Assembly (NCBI GenBank): GCA_002279355.1
Contig: NCBV01000005.1
Location: 55,968 to 119,967 of the forward strand
Reading direction: 5' to 3'
Length of the DNA: 64,000 nt
Source: Acidiphilium sp. 37-60-79
GTDB taxonomy: Bacteria; Pseudomonadota; Alphaproteobacteria; Acetobacterales; Acetobacteraceae
Below, piece by piece: positions 36,785 through 46,218 of this stretch. How positions within the stretch are numbered: position 1 is the first letter of the stretch; each line of letters begins with the position of its first letter. The position numbers and the translations under genes were made by a program. The notes beneath the pieces were generated by a model. That model did no database searches, had not been told where the DNA came from, and saw only the letters and a program-made list of their open reading frames with translations.

Positions 36785-37716
36785 TGATCCCCACCCATCC
36801 GTTCAATGATCTGGCCGGATGGATCGAGCAGGTGGCGGTGCTGCCCGCTTTATACCGGCTGGGGCTGATGCGCTGGGAATTTCTCTCCTTCGGCTGGGTG
36901 CTGGTGGCCCTTTACGGGTTGGCGCAAATGCTGCTCGCCTTGGGCGTGTGCATGCCGCTCGAACGGCTGTGGCCGATCGAACGCGGTGGCAATGCCCGCC
37001 TGGTTTGGACCGATATCGCCTACACCGCATTGGCGCGGATTGGGATTTTGCCAATTGCCACCTTCGTCTTGTTCTATACCGCGCAAACCTGGCTGAATGG
37101 CGTGCTGGTCGATCACGGCTACATCCCGCCCATGCTGGAAACCATGATCCCGCCTTTGTTCGGCCATCCGGTGCTGACATTTTTTGCCTATGCGCTGATT
37201 TTGGACTTCGCCGATTATTGGCGGCACCGCCTCTCGCACCGATTCAGCCTTTGGTACGCGCTCCACGCCGTGCATCACGCCCAACGCCAAATGACCGTCT
37301 GGTCGGATGATCGAAACCATATTCTCGACGAAATCGCCTCATTCACGTGGTTCATGATGATCGGCTTGCTGATCGGCATTCCGCCTTTGCAATTTCCAAT
37401 ATTGCTCCTGGCTTTACGGCTGGTGGAAAGCTTCAGCCACGCCAATATCCGCCTGCATTTTGGCCGGATCGGCGAGCGCCTCCTGGTCTCGCCCCGATTT
37501 CACCGCGCCCATCACGCCATCGGCGCCGCCGGGCTGCGTTCGGTCAATTACGGCGCCGTGTTTCCGTTCTGGGATATGCTGTTCGGCACCGCCGATTTTT
37601 CGCGTGATTTCGCACCAACCGGCGATGCCACCGCCCCAGAATCCATGGCCAGTGGCGGGTATTTGGCACAGCAATGGGCTGGCATGCGCTATTTGATGCG
37701 GACATTGGCAAGATGA
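36784..37716 (+). CDS. Sterol desaturase/fatty acid hydroxylase-family membrane protein
   Basis: The 310-residue protein belongs to the di-iron membrane hydroxylase family. It has several hydrophobic helices and the histidine clusters HRLSH (near residue 142), HAVHHA (near 160) and HRAHH (near 240). Family members hydroxylate or desaturate lipid chains, sterols or carotenoids. The real substrate is unknown; in alphaproteobacteria hopanoid, carotenoid or lipid A modification are all possible. It starts on the last base of the propeller gene. Confidence 0.8.
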   Translation: MIPTHPFNDLAGWIEQVAVLPALYRLGLMRWEFLSFGWVLVALYGLAQMLLALGVCMPLERLWPIERGGNARLVWTDIAYTALARIGILPIATFVLFYTAQTWLNGVLVDHGYIPPMLETMIPPLFGHPVLTFFAYALILDFADYWRHRLSHRFSLWYALHAVHHAQRQMTVWSDDRNHILDEIASFTWFMMIGLLIGIPPLQFPILLLALRLVESFSHANIRLHFGRIGERLLVSPRFHRAHHAIGAAGLRSVNYGAVFPFWDMLFGTADFSRDFAPTGDATAPESMASGGYLAQQWAGMRYLMRTLAR

Positions 37717-37720
37717 TCGA

Positions 37721-37838
37721 GTGTCCCGATTCTGAAATCCGTTGGATTTCGGAATCAGAGTGGACACTAGAAAATTCAATAATTTAGTGGCCTGCTTATC
37801 CCTGAATTCATCCAATGAATTTCAGGGGCAGGACACTA
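37721..37838. repeat. Composite palindromic repeat, complete copy (MITE-like)
   Basis: Two hairpins stand side by side. The first (37721-37768) has arms GATTCTGAAATCC/GGATTTCGGAATC around GTT within GTGTCC...GGACAC ends. The second (about 37786-37838) pairs CCCTGAATTCAT with ATGAATTTCAGGG, between CCTGC and GCAGG, and ends in GGACACTA. The first hairpin and linker recur at 45395-45471. No transposase gene is present, so this is a non-autonomous or extragenic element. It lies 4 bases after the stop of the sterol-desaturase-family gene. Confidence 0.78.
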
Positions 37839-37994
37839 GCCAAGGGGACGGAAAACAGCTACATACGCAATTGCGGCGCTTTTCTGTTGTGGTTGCTTGT
37901 GCTTTTTCGCGTTCTCGCGTTTCGACACTTCCTCAGTTGAAGAGTTCCTTGGCCCGCATCGTGCGGGTTGCCGTGTTTGATGGAGAGTGACGAA

Positions 37995-38201
37995 ATGGCG
38001 ACCGGTGTTGTGAAATGGTTCAATGCAACCAAAGGCTACGGCTTCATCCAGCCGGATGATGGCTCGAAAGACGTTTTCGTGCATATCTCAGCGGTTGAAC
38101 GCGCTGGGCTGGGCCGACTGAACGAAGGCCAGCGGATTGCTTATGAGCCGCAGCGCGGCCAGCAAGGCAAAGTCTCAGCGGAAAATTTGAAAGCCGCTTG
38201 A
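37995..38201 (+). CDS. cspA: Cold-shock-domain protein CspA family
   Basis: The 68-residue protein is a complete cold-shock domain with both RNA-binding motifs (KGYGFI and VFVHI) and the ends [10 protein letters not shown] and [11 protein letters not shown]. It binds single-stranded RNA or DNA as a chaperone. The ATG at 37995 has GGAG upstream. A longer in-frame start at 37968 is not needed. The 150 bases before it hold the end of the repeat element and a leader that may include a cold-shock RNA element. A strong terminator follows. Confidence 0.95.
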   Translation: MATGVVKWFNATKGYGFIQPDDGSKDVFVHISAVERAGLGRLNEGQRIAYEPQRGQQGKVSAENLKAA

Positions 38202-38245
38202 TTTTGTCTGCCGTGCGCTAAGCACGCAAGCAAAAGACAACTGGA

Positions 38246-38271
38246 AAACGCCGCGAAAGCGGCGTTTTTTT
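38246..38271 (+). terminator. Intrinsic terminator of cspA
   Basis: AAACGCCGC-GAAA-GCGGCGTTT forms a 9-bp perfect stem with a GAAA tetraloop followed by TTTT. It ends the cspA transcript 45 bases after the stop codon. Confidence 0.9.
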
Positions 38272-38372
38272 GTGCCTGGACGAGTCGGGACGCGTTAAGA
38301 AAAGGCCAGGGGCGCTGCACTTGCTTATCCCCGGCATGTGCCTGGATCGCCCTCCCCAACCCTAAAACGCTA

Positions 38373-38588
38373 GAGCATTATCCGTTCGCATTGGCTCACG
38401 AACAATGCTCCAGCTCATTGTTTTGGCGAGCAACTTTATCCGATCAAGTGGTTCCATCTGATCGGATGTTGCTCTAAAGGGGGCTAAGGGCTCAGCCGTT
38501 GGAGCGTGATTGCTAATTGTCAACCACGCTCCGGCCTTTGTTTGCCGATCAGTTTCATTAGTTTAACGGGTCCAGGGCCGCGCCCTGG
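38373..38588. repeat. Cluster of four inverted repeats between cspA and the prolyl oligopeptidase gene
   Basis: This gene-free stretch (38202-38595) is made largely of palindromes: 38373-38410 (GAGCATT...AATGCTC), 38428-38474 (GAGCAAC/ATCCGATCA with TGATCGGAT/GTTGCTC), 38501-38532 (GGAGCGTGATTG with CAACCACGCTCC) and 38572-38588 (CCAGGGC-CGC-GCCCTGG). A 25-base motif at 38538-38562 also occurs at 20961-20985. Similar ATCCGATCA-N-TGATCGGAT palindromes are scattered in other alphaproteobacterial genomes. No gene was found here. Confidence 0.7.
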
Positions 38589-38595
38589 CGTTCCC

Positions 38596-40659
38596 TTAAA
38601 CCCTCCCCACCGTCGCCCGCGCAAACGCGAAATGCAAGGCGGTGGCAAAGGCGCGCTGGGCGGCGTCGGCGCCTGATCCGTGGCCGCCTTCGTCTTGTTC
38701 GTAATAGAGCGTATCATAGCCCATGGATTGCAGTTTGGCCGCCATTTTCCGGGCGTGGCCGGGGTGCACGCGGTCATCACGGCGGGTGGTCATGATCAGC
38801 GCGGGCGGGTAGGGCTGGCCGGGTTGGGCGAGGTGATAGGCCGAGATTTTTTGCAAAAACGCCCAGTCGGCGGGGTTATCTGGATCACCATATTCAGCGA
38901 TCCAGGAATGGCCGGCAAGAAGTTTGGTGTAGCGGCGCATATCGAGCAGCGGGACGGCGCAAAGGATGGCGCCGAATTGCTCAGGGAAGCGGGTGAGCAT
39001 GTTGCCGACGAGCAGACCGCCATTGCTACCGCCGAACCCCATGATGCGTGAGGGGATGGTAACACCGGTGCTAACCAAGTCAGCAGCGACGGCGGCGAAG
39101 TCATTTTGGGCAATGCGCTTGCCTTCGCGAATGCCGGCTTTGTGCCAATCGGGGCCGAATTCACCGCCGCCGCGAATATTGGCCACGGCATAAGCGCCGC
39201 CGCGCGCGCACCAGAGTGCGCCGGTAGCCCCGAGATAGGCCGGCTCGATCGAGACATCGAAGCCACCATAGCCATAAAGGATGGTCGGCCAGCCGGTATC
39301 GGGCTGTTCGGTATCCGGGGTGATCAGGAAATAGGGAATCGCCGTGCCGTCATCGGCGATGGCGGCGTGCTGAGCAACATGCAGGCCGGTGGCGTCAAAG
39401 CGCGGCGGTGCGGTTTTCAGCGTCACCACATCGCGCTCGGGTTCGGCAAGGATCAGGCGGCCGGGATCAAGAAAACCGCCGACGCTGAGCAAAGCGACCG
39501 CCGATTGCGGGTCTTGCGGCGCCAGTTTGCCAATCGCGATGGCGCTATGGGCGGGCAAGCCCTCGATCGGAGCGAGATGCCAAACAGGAGCCGGATGGCC
39601 CGCATAATCCGTATCGGGATCGGCGCGCAGAATTTGGCTTTGCACATTATCGAGCACACCGATCAAAGCGTGATCAGCGAACATGATGAAACTATCGAGT
39701 GCGGTGCGCGGCTCGGGCGCAAAAATACGCGAAAAATGGCGCTTGCCCGCCAGAAAATCAGCGAGTTTGATGGTAACCAGGCTGCCCGCAGGCCAGCAAT
39801 CAGGGCCGGTGGTCCATTCCGAGCGGGTGCGCACGGTGAGGCGACCATAGGCGATATCGATATCGCAATCTTCCGGCAGGTCGAGCCGTTGCGCCGCTTC
39901 GCCATCGCGCTGAAATGTATATTGATATTGGAAAAAGGCGATGCCGCGCATGAACAGCGTGTAGGGATCGTTCGGATCGATGCTACGATCCATACTCAGA
40001 AACGTATCCGCCGCCTCGATCTCAAAGATAATGTCGGCTGCGGCAAAATCGGTGCCCCGGCGCCAGCGCCGCACCGAGCGGGCGTAGCCGGAGGCGGTGA
40101 CATCGCCGCCATGGGCCGTCGCGACCAGGATGGTGTCGTGATCGATCCACGTAACCTGGGTTTTCGCATCGGGAAGCGAAAACCCATCGCTGACGAATTG
40201 ACGCCGCGAGAGGTCAAATTCGCGGATCTCGACCGCATCGGCACCGCCATCGGACAGGCTAATCAGCGCGCGGGTGAAATCCGGCGCGAGCAAGGTGGCA
40301 CCCGCCCAGACAAAGCTTTTTTGCGCCGCCGCCCCCAGCGCATCAAGATCAAGCAAAATATCCCAATCGGGCGCATCGGTGCGATAGGAGGCCAGGCTGG
40401 TGCGGCGCCAGAGGCCGCGCTTATGCGCCGCGTCGGTCCAGAAATTATACACATAATCGCCGCGCTGAACGATCGCGGGGATGCGATCATCGGCGTTTAG
40501 AATACCGAGCACGGTGGCCTGATCAGCCTCGAATTCAGGGGTGCAAAGCCGCTCGGTGCTGCGCTGATTGGCCGCGCTCACCCAGGCGAGGGCATCGGCG
40601 CCGTCAATATCCTCAAGCCAAAGGAACGGGTCGGTCGGGTCTTGGCCGGTGCTATCCAT
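38596..40659 (-). CDS. Prolyl oligopeptidase family serine peptidase (S9)
   Basis: The 687-residue protein (start at 40659, CGGAGAG upstream) has the S9 layout: an N-terminal beta-propeller and a C-terminal peptidase. It begins DSTGQDPTDPFLWLEDIDG. The nucleophile serine is in GFGGSNGGLLVGNML, the aspartate in DRVHPGHARKM and the histidine in EGGHGSG. No signal peptide is visible, so it is probably cytoplasmic and cuts short proline-containing peptides. The upstream in-frame extension to 41118 has no family similarity and was rejected. It is divergent from the efflux genes. Confidence 0.9.
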   Translation of the reverse strand: MDSTGQDPTDPFLWLEDIDGADALAWVSAANQRSTERLCTPEFEADQATVLGILNADDRIPAIVQRGDYVYNFWTDAAHKRGLWRRTSLASYRTDAPDWDILLDLDALGAAAQKSFVWAGATLLAPDFTRALISLSDGGADAVEIREFDLSRRQFVSDGFSLPDAKTQVTWIDHDTILVATAHGGDVTASGYARSVRRWRRGTDFAAADIIFEIEAADTFLSMDRSIDPNDPYTLFMRGIAFFQYQYTFQRDGEAAQRLDLPEDCDIDIAYGRLTVRTRSEWTTGPDCWPAGSLVTIKLADFLAGKRHFSRIFAPEPRTALDSFIMFADHALIGVLDNVQSQILRADPDTDYAGHPAPVWHLAPIEGLPAHSAIAIGKLAPQDPQSAVALLSVGGFLDPGRLILAEPERDVVTLKTAPPRFDATGLHVAQHAAIADDGTAIPYFLITPDTEQPDTGWPTILYGYGGFDVSIEPAYLGATGALWCARGGAYAVANIRGGGEFGPDWHKAGIREGKRIAQNDFAAVAADLVSTGVTIPSRIMGFGGSNGGLLVGNMLTRFPEQFGAILCAVPLLDMRRYTKLLAGHSWIAEYGDPDNPADWAFLQKISAYHLAQPGQPYPPALIMTTRRDDRVHPGHARKMAAKLQSMGYDTLYYEQDEGGHGSGADAAQRAFATALHFAFARATVGRV

Positions 40660-40815
40660 CAATACTCTCCGATAGGCGTTGGCGCGAAACACTCGCGCGC
40701 GTCGGACTATCACATAGAGTGGCGAAATGACGAATAGGGTCAGGGTATGCGTGCCGATCCGCTTGCTCGATGGCGTATCGTTGTAACAGATTGTATCAAG
40801 TGCGCACTCGTGACA

Positions 40816-40844
40816 TTGACCATCGCGTGACAGAACATTAAATC
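40816..40844 (+). promoter_or_regulatory. Putative sigma-70 promoter of the efflux operon
   Basis: TTGACC (40816-40821), 17 bases, then TAAATC (40839-40844). It stands in the 319-base divergent gap (40660-40978) between the prolyl oligopeptidase and efflux adaptor genes, about 135 bases before the adaptor ATG. No clear operator palindrome for a TetR-type repressor was seen in that gap, and no other gene was found there. Confidence 0.4.
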
Positions 40845-40978
40845 CCTTAGGGCAGGACAGATGTCGTTTCGGCACAGTCCATTCCGAAAGCGTGGTCGCG
40901 GCGTTTTGACGCGGCTTACCAGAATTGGGTTCCACCCGATCATCAGTTTCACCGAAATGTCTGCAGATGAGGTTGTTG

Positions 40979-42187
40979 ATGCGTAGATCGTTGCTTGACC
41001 CCGCGCTTCGCCAAGGCCTTGCGCGCAACGTGGCGCTGTGCAGCGTCCTTGCCGTCGGGAGCATTGCTGTGGCCGCCGCCGCAATGAAGCCGCCCACTGT
41101 CAGTGTCGTGACAGTCAAGAAACAGAAAGTTTATCAACAGCAATCCTTTATTGGCCGGATTCAGGCGACGCGCATCGTCAATCTCGTTCCGCGGATTACC
41201 GGATATCTGGAGCAGCGCCTGTTTCACCAGGGTGCCGATGTTAAAAAGGGACAATTGCTGTACGTGATTGAGCCCGGCCCCTATCAGGCGGCATTCGATC
41301 AAGCCAATGCGGCGGTCTCAGCGGCAAAGGCAACGCTGGCTAACGCGCAAACGACGCTGGGCCGCTCGGTCGCCCTGCTGCACACGCCCGCTGGCCAGCG
41401 CTCGACCCTCGATAATGACCGCGCGACCGAGCAGAGCGATGCGGCAAACCTCGATGCGGCCAAAGCGCAGCGCGAGACCGCCGCGATCAATCTGAGCTAC
41501 ACGCAGATCCGCTCGCCAATCAACGGACGGATCGGCCCCACCAATATCAATATTGGAAACGTGGTCAGCCCGACGACCGGCACGCTGGCGACGGTGGTCA
41601 GCCAGAATCCGGTGAACGTCACATTCTCGATGCCGGCGCGGGACGCCCTGAAATTACGACAGGAATATGCCAATCAGGGTGGGCTCGACGCGGTAGAATT
41701 GCGGTTACGGCTGCCCGACAGGCGGATGGACAAGCAAGTCGGCACGCTCGATTTTACCAGCAACCAGATCAGCCAGAACACCGACAGCCTGGCGATGCAG
41801 GGCACGATTGCCAACCCGCAAATCAAAGGGCTCGGCCAAGCAAAGGTGAATGATCGCGAGTTGACCAGTGGCGAATTCGTCACTGTGGTGGTGCGCTCGA
41901 AGCATCCCGTCGAACAGATCGTGCTGCCGCGCGATGCGGTGCTGTCTGATCAGTTGGGCGATTATGTGCTGACGGTCGATAAAAACAACAAGGTGGTGCG
42001 AACCAGCGTCAAACTCGGGCAGACAACGCCCGCGACCGCAACGATCGCAAACGGGCTGGCACTGGGCAGCCGGGTGATCGTCGATGGGATCGAGAAGGTT
42101 CATCCCGGCCTTACGGTCAAACCCGAAACCGTGAAATCCGAAACAAGCACGTCCGGGACGGCCTCGCCCCCATCGGCGCCGGGATAA
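40979..42187 (+). CDS. RND efflux periplasmic adaptor (AcrA/MexA type)
   Basis: The adaptor joins the inner-membrane pump to an outer-membrane channel. From the ATG at 40979 (GAGG 6 bases upstream) it has 402 residues: an N-terminal helix ([17 protein letters not shown]), lipoyl half ([28 protein letters not shown] cut here to its first half), a coiled coil ([15 protein letters not shown]...) and a barrel ([20 protein letters not shown]). No lipobox cysteine follows the signal, unlike MexA. The gene overlaps nothing; the pump gene starts 4 bases later. Confidence 0.9.
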   Translation: MRRSLLDPALRQGLARNVALCSVLAVGSIAVAAAAMKPPTVSVVTVKKQKVYQQQSFIGRIQATRIVNLVPRITGYLEQRLFHQGADVKKGQLLYVIEPGPYQAAFDQANAAVSAAKATLANAQTTLGRSVALLHTPAGQRSTLDNDRATEQSDAANLDAAKAQRETAAINLSYTQIRSPINGRIGPTNINIGNVVSPTTGTLATVVSQNPVNVTFSMPARDALKLRQEYANQGGLDAVELRLRLPDRRMDKQVGTLDFTSNQISQNTDSLAMQGTIANPQIKGLGQAKVNDRELTSGEFVTVVVRSKHPVEQIVLPRDAVLSDQLGDYVLTVDKNNKVVRTSVKLGQTTPATATIANGLALGSRVIVDGIEKVHPGLTVKPETVKSETSTSGTASPPSAPG

Positions 42188-42191
42188 TCGC

Positions 42192-45100
42192 ATGATCCCC
42201 GCATTCTTCATCGACCGACCCCGCTTCGCCGTGGTCATCGCCATCGTCATCACCATTGCCGGGGCGATTGCAATGACGCGCATCCCGGTTGCGCAATTCC
42301 CCTCGATCGTGCCGCCTTCGGTGCAGGTGAGTGCCACCTATCCGGGGGCGTCGTCGAAAGTGGTGAACGATACCGTCGCAGAGCCGCTGGAGCAGCAAAT
42401 CAATGGGCTGAACGACGAGATCTATTATTCCTCGACCAGCGCAAATGACGGTACCTATGGCCTGACAGTCACCTTCAAGCTCGGCAGCAACCCGGATATC
42501 GACGAGGTCAATGTCACCAATGCGGTGCAGCAGGCGCTAACGCAATTGCCGTCCGAAGTGCAAAAAGAAGGCGTCACCGTCACCAAGAAATCCTCCTCGG
42601 TGCTGCAGTTCGTGTTTTTCTATAGTCCAGACAACAAGCTGACCCCGCTGCAGATTTCAAACTATGTGAAAATCAACGTCCTCAATCCGCTATCGCGGGT
42701 GGCCGGCGTGGGTCAGGCACATATGTTCGGCGAGCAAGATTATTCGATGCGGGTAATCTACAATACCAACCGCCTCGCGGAGCTTGGTCTGACGCCCGCC
42801 GATCTGATTAGCGCGATTCAGGACCAGAACACCCAAGCGCCCGTCGGCACCATCGGGTTAATGCCAATCGGCGGCGATCAGCAATATCAGCTTTCGGTCC
42901 AAACCCAAGGACGGCTCAGTACCGTCAAGCAGTTTGGCAATATCGTAATTCGCGGCAACAAAGACGGCTCGCTCCTCCGGCTCAAGAATGTTGCGAAAAT
43001 CGCGCTGGGACCGCAAAGCGAGAACCAGATTGACCGGATCAACGGGCATCCTGGCGTCGCAATCGGCGTGTTTCTTTCGCCCGGCGCCAATGCGGTGGCC
43101 ACCTCAGCCCGGGTGGAGAAGGAAATCGCTAAGCTCGAAACGCGTTTCCCCAAGAGCCTGGCGAGCAAGACAGTCTATAACTCGAGCTCCTTCGTCAGCG
43201 ATACCATCTACGAGGTGATCAAGACATTGATCGAGGCCTTCGTGCTGGTCGTTATTGTCGTGTTCCTGTTTCTTGGCTCCTGGCGCGCCGCTTTGGTGCC
43301 CTCAATCGTGGTGCCGATCGCGCTGCTTGGTAGCTTTGCCTTCATGCTGGCGCTTGGCTATTCGGCCAACACGGTTACCCTGCTGGCGTTAGTCGTTGCG
43401 ACCGGGCTGGTCGTCGATGACGCGATCGTGGTGGTCGAAAATATCGAGCGCGTGATGGAAGAAAACCCGGATATGACGTCCAAGGAGGCCGCCAAAGTCG
43501 CGATGGCGCAGATCCAGGCGCCGATTATCGCGATCATGCTGGTGCTGCTTTCGGTGTTCGTGCCGACCGCCTTCATTCCGGGTCTCTCCGGCTTACTATT
43601 TACCCAATTCGCCGTTGCGATCAGCACGGCGATGCTGATTTCAGCACTCAACGCGCTGACGCTGTCGCCAGCCCTTTGCGCGCTGCTGCTGCGCCGGCAG
43701 AAGCATCGTGGGATCATGGCCAAAATCCTTGGCTTCATCGACCGGACACGCAACGGCTATGCTAATTTCGTGAGCCGCGTGGTCAAACGATCAGCCCTGG
43801 CTCTCCTCGTGATTCTGGCATTCGGCATTGGTGCGTTCGTGCTGTCCAGCATCACGCCGGGTGGGTTCTTGCCCGATGAGGATCAGGGCGCGTTCTTTAT
43901 CCAGGCGACGCTGCCGCCGGGCGCATCGCTGCAACGCACCGATGCAATGGGGCAGAAACTCGCCAAGATGATCCATACCCTGCCGCAGGTGCAAGACGTT
44001 ATTGCAATCAATGGCTTCTCAATTCTGGATTCGGCGACCGAACCAAACGCGCTATTCATGGTCGCCCATCTCAAGCCGTTTGATCAGCGGCCGGGCGCGA
44101 AGAACTCGGTCAATGCGGTGATTGCCAAGGTGTTCCAGATGGGCGCGCAACTCAAGGGCGCCAATGTGGTGGCGTTTAACCTGCCGCCGATTATCGGCCT
44201 CTCAACCAATGGTGGGTTCACCTATGAGCTTGAAAACATCCAGGCCGCGAGCCAACAAAAATTCGACTCGGTGCTGAAAGCACTGATCGTTGCCGCGAAT
44301 GGCGACAAAAAGCTCAGCCGGGTGTTCAGCACCTATTCAGCCAATACCCCGTCGATCTATCTCGATATCAACCGCGCCAAGGCTCAGGCCCTGGGCGTAC
44401 CAATCTCCTCGATTTTTGAAGCGTTGCAGGCGTCACTCGGGGGCTATTATGTCAATCAGTTCAATCTGTTCGGTCAAGTCTGGCAGGTAAACATCCAGGC
44501 CAAGCAGCGTGACCGCGATACCGAAGCCGGAATTTGGCGAATTTATGTGCGGAGCAACTCCGGTGCCATGGTGTCGATGCGCTCGCTCGCCACCGCCCAT
44601 ACCGTGCTGGGGCCGCAAATCATCAGCCGCTACAATGATTCGGAAGCCGCACAAATCATCGGCAATCCGGCCCCTGGGGTCTCGTCCAACGCGGCGCTGG
44701 CCGCGATGGCGAAACTGTCCAACCGGGTCCTGCCGACCGGCTTCTCGTATGATTGGACGAGCACAGCCTATTTGCAGGAACAGGCCAAGGGTCAGGCGGT
44801 CTATGTATTTGCGCTATCGCTCACCTTCGCCTTTCTATTTCTGGTCGCTTTATACGAAAGCTGGATCATCCCAATCCCGGTATTATTATCGGTGGTGGTT
44901 GGCGTATTCGGCGCCATGCTCGGTATCGTGATCGCCGGCCTGACCTTCGACCTTTACGCCGAAATCGGCCTTGTCGTGCTGATCGCGCTCGCCGCCAAAA
45001 ACGGCATTCTGATCGTTGAGTTCGCCAAGGAACGCCGCGAAGAGGGCATGAGCATTCACGAGGCGGCGATCGCGGGGGCGAAGATGCGGTTCCGCGCGGT

Positions 45101-45338
45101 GATGATGACCTCGATTGCCTTCGTATTTGGCCTGCTGCCTCTGGTGGTTGCGTCGGGCGCTGCACAAATCACCCGCCGCTCGCTCGGCACGCCGGTGTTC
45201 GCCGGCATGATTGCCGCCAGCGGCATCGGTATCTTCGTGATCCCGCTGCTGTTCGTGGTGTTTGAAACGCTGCGCGAACGCAGCAGCCGTAAACGCACCA
45301 CCCAACACCGGATCGTGGATTACGCAGGCGACGATTGA
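42192..45338 (+). CDS. RND multidrug efflux pump (AcrB/HAE1 type)
   Basis: The 1048-residue product is a full-length tripartite-pump inner-membrane protein. It starts [20 protein letters not shown], has 12 membrane helices, two large periplasmic loops, and the proton-relay aspartates in [20 protein letters not shown] near residue 405. The second half has [24 protein letters not shown] sequence (as [17 protein letters not shown]). It exports drugs or other amphipathic compounds. No outer-membrane factor or regulator gene is next to it; a TolC-type channel must come from elsewhere. Confidence 0.95.
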   Translation: MIPAFFIDRPRFAVVIAIVITIAGAIAMTRIPVAQFPSIVPPSVQVSATYPGASSKVVNDTVAEPLEQQINGLNDEIYYSSTSANDGTYGLTVTFKLGSNPDIDEVNVTNAVQQALTQLPSEVQKEGVTVTKKSSSVLQFVFFYSPDNKLTPLQISNYVKINVLNPLSRVAGVGQAHMFGEQDYSMRVIYNTNRLAELGLTPADLISAIQDQNTQAPVGTIGLMPIGGDQQYQLSVQTQGRLSTVKQFGNIVIRGNKDGSLLRLKNVAKIALGPQSENQIDRINGHPGVAIGVFLSPGANAVATSARVEKEIAKLETRFPKSLASKTVYNSSSFVSDTIYEVIKTLIEAFVLVVIVVFLFLGSWRAALVPSIVVPIALLGSFAFMLALGYSANTVTLLALVVATGLVVDDAIVVVENIERVMEENPDMTSKEAAKVAMAQIQAPIIAIMLVLLSVFVPTAFIPGLSGLLFTQFAVAISTAMLISALNALTLSPALCALLLRRQKHRGIMAKILGFIDRTRNGYANFVSRVVKRSALALLVILAFGIGAFVLSSITPGGFLPDEDQGAFFIQATLPPGASLQRTDAMGQKLAKMIHTLPQVQDVIAINGFSILDSATEPNALFMVAHLKPFDQRPGAKNSVNAVIAKVFQMGAQLKGANVVAFNLPPIIGLSTNGGFTYELENIQAASQQKFDSVLKALIVAANGDKKLSRVFSTYSANTPSIYLDINRAKAQALGVPISSIFEALQASLGGYYVNQFNLFGQVWQVNIQAKQRDRDTEAGIWRIYVRSNSGAMVSMRSLATAHTVLGPQIISRYNDSEAAQIIGNPAPGVSSNAALAAMAKLSNRVLPTGFSYDWTSTAYLQEQAKGQAVYVFALSLTFAFLFLVALYESWIIPIPVLLSVVVGVFGAMLGIVIAGLTFDLYAEIGLVVLIALAAKNGILIVEFAKERREEGMSIHEAAIAGAKMRFRAVMMTSIAFVFGLLPLVVASGAAQITRRSLGTPVFAGMIAASGIGIFVIPLLFVVFETLRERSSRKRTTQHRIVDYAGDD

Positions 45339-45394
45339 TATTGTCGATATGGTTGGGTGGGATCAATCTTCCACGAAATCAGACGAAGCCGTGC

Positions 45395-45471
45395 TAGTGT
45401 CCCGATTCTGAAATCCGTTGGATTTCGGAACCAGAGTGGACAATAGAAAATTCAATGATTTAGTGTCCTGC
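45395..45471. repeat. Truncated copy of the composite palindromic repeat
   Basis: The 77 bases repeat the first hairpin and linker of the element at 37721-37838 with a few differences (TGAAATCCGTTGGATTTCGG core; GAAAATTCAATGATTTAGTG linker) and stop at TAGTGTCCTGC, the left edge of the second hairpin. From there the sequence passes into modB coding sequence. The last residues and stop codon of modB (at 45460) lie inside the repeat, so the 3' end of that gene was shaped by this element. Confidence 0.78.
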
Positions 45472-46218
45472 CCGGCGGCGCAGTAGCCAGAGCGGCAACG
45501 GCAGCGCGGCGGCGATAAAGACCCACAGCAGCGGAAACGTCGCGTCAAGGCCACTATCTTGCAAATTGACCCATAGGCGGATCGGCATGCCTTGCGGGAA
45601 ATAGGCGAAAATCAGCACAATACCGAGTTCGCCCACCCCGCGCACCCAAGCCAAAGCGAGCGCCGCGCCGATGCCATCGGCGGCCATCGGCAAGGTGATA
45701 TGGCGAAAAATCTGCCCGCGCCGCACACCAAGCGTGCGGGCGGATTCGGCCAACTCCGATGGGATTTCGGCAAAAGCGCTGCGCGCAGCGACCACGAAAG
45801 TCGGCATGCCCGCATAAAGCCCCGCGATCATAAACGCCGCCGGATTATTACTAATAATCAAGCCCAGATGCGCAAGCAACGCGCCCGCCGGGCCAATCGG
45901 GCCATAAAAGGCGGCCAGCAGAATGCCCAAAGCCAGCGGCGGGGTCAGCAGCGGCAGCAGCAAAAAAAACTGCGCACCATCGCGCAGGCGGTTTCGCGCG
46001 GTCGCCAGCCAGAACGCCAGCGGCGTGCCGAATGCCGCGATGATCGCGAGGCTCGCAAGGCCATAGAGCAACGAGGTGGCGATTGCCGCACCATCGCTCC
46101 CTGAAAGCTGGAAATGGCCCCAATCGGTCAGAAAAATCAGCCCAACAAAAGGGGCTGCGAGCAGCGCCAGAACCAGGCCACTCGCCGCCGAAATTGGGAA
46201 ACTGGACCGGACGCTCAG
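45460..46218 (-). CDS. modB: Molybdate/tungstate ABC transporter permease
   Basis: ModB forms the membrane channel. The first usable start is uncertain: a CTG at 46218 overlapping the binding-protein stop gives 252 residues and includes the first membrane helix (LVLALLAAPFVGLIFLTDW), while the only TTG, at 46071, removes that helix. The rest shows the permease pattern AFGTPLAFWLATARNR, LLPLLTPPLALGILLA and the ATPase-contact stretch ELAESARTLGVRRGQIFRHI. The final residues AGH and the stop come from a repeat. No ATPase gene (modC) follows; the neighbour is the efflux pump gene. Confidence 0.75.
   Translation of the reverse strand: MSVRSSFPISAASGLVLALLAAPFVGLIFLTDWGHFQLSGSDGAAIATSLLYGLASLAIIAAFGTPLAFWLATARNRLRDGAQFFLLLPLLTPPLALGILLAAFYGPIGPAGALLAHLGLIISNNPAAFMIAGLYAGMPTFVVAARSAFAEIPSELAESARTLGVRRGQIFRHITLPMAADGIGAALALAWVRGVGELGIVLIFAYFPQGMPIRLWVNLQDSGLDATFPLLWVFIAAALPLPLWLLRRRAGH

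Noticed and set aside
39106..40500. A 464-residue frame opposite the prolyl oligopeptidase
   Set aside because: It is antisense to the catalytic and propeller parts of that gene and has no family similarity.
38596..41118. N-terminal extension of the prolyl oligopeptidase frame
   Set aside because: The sequence before the ATG at 40659 has no similarity to the family, and a ribosome site supports the later start.
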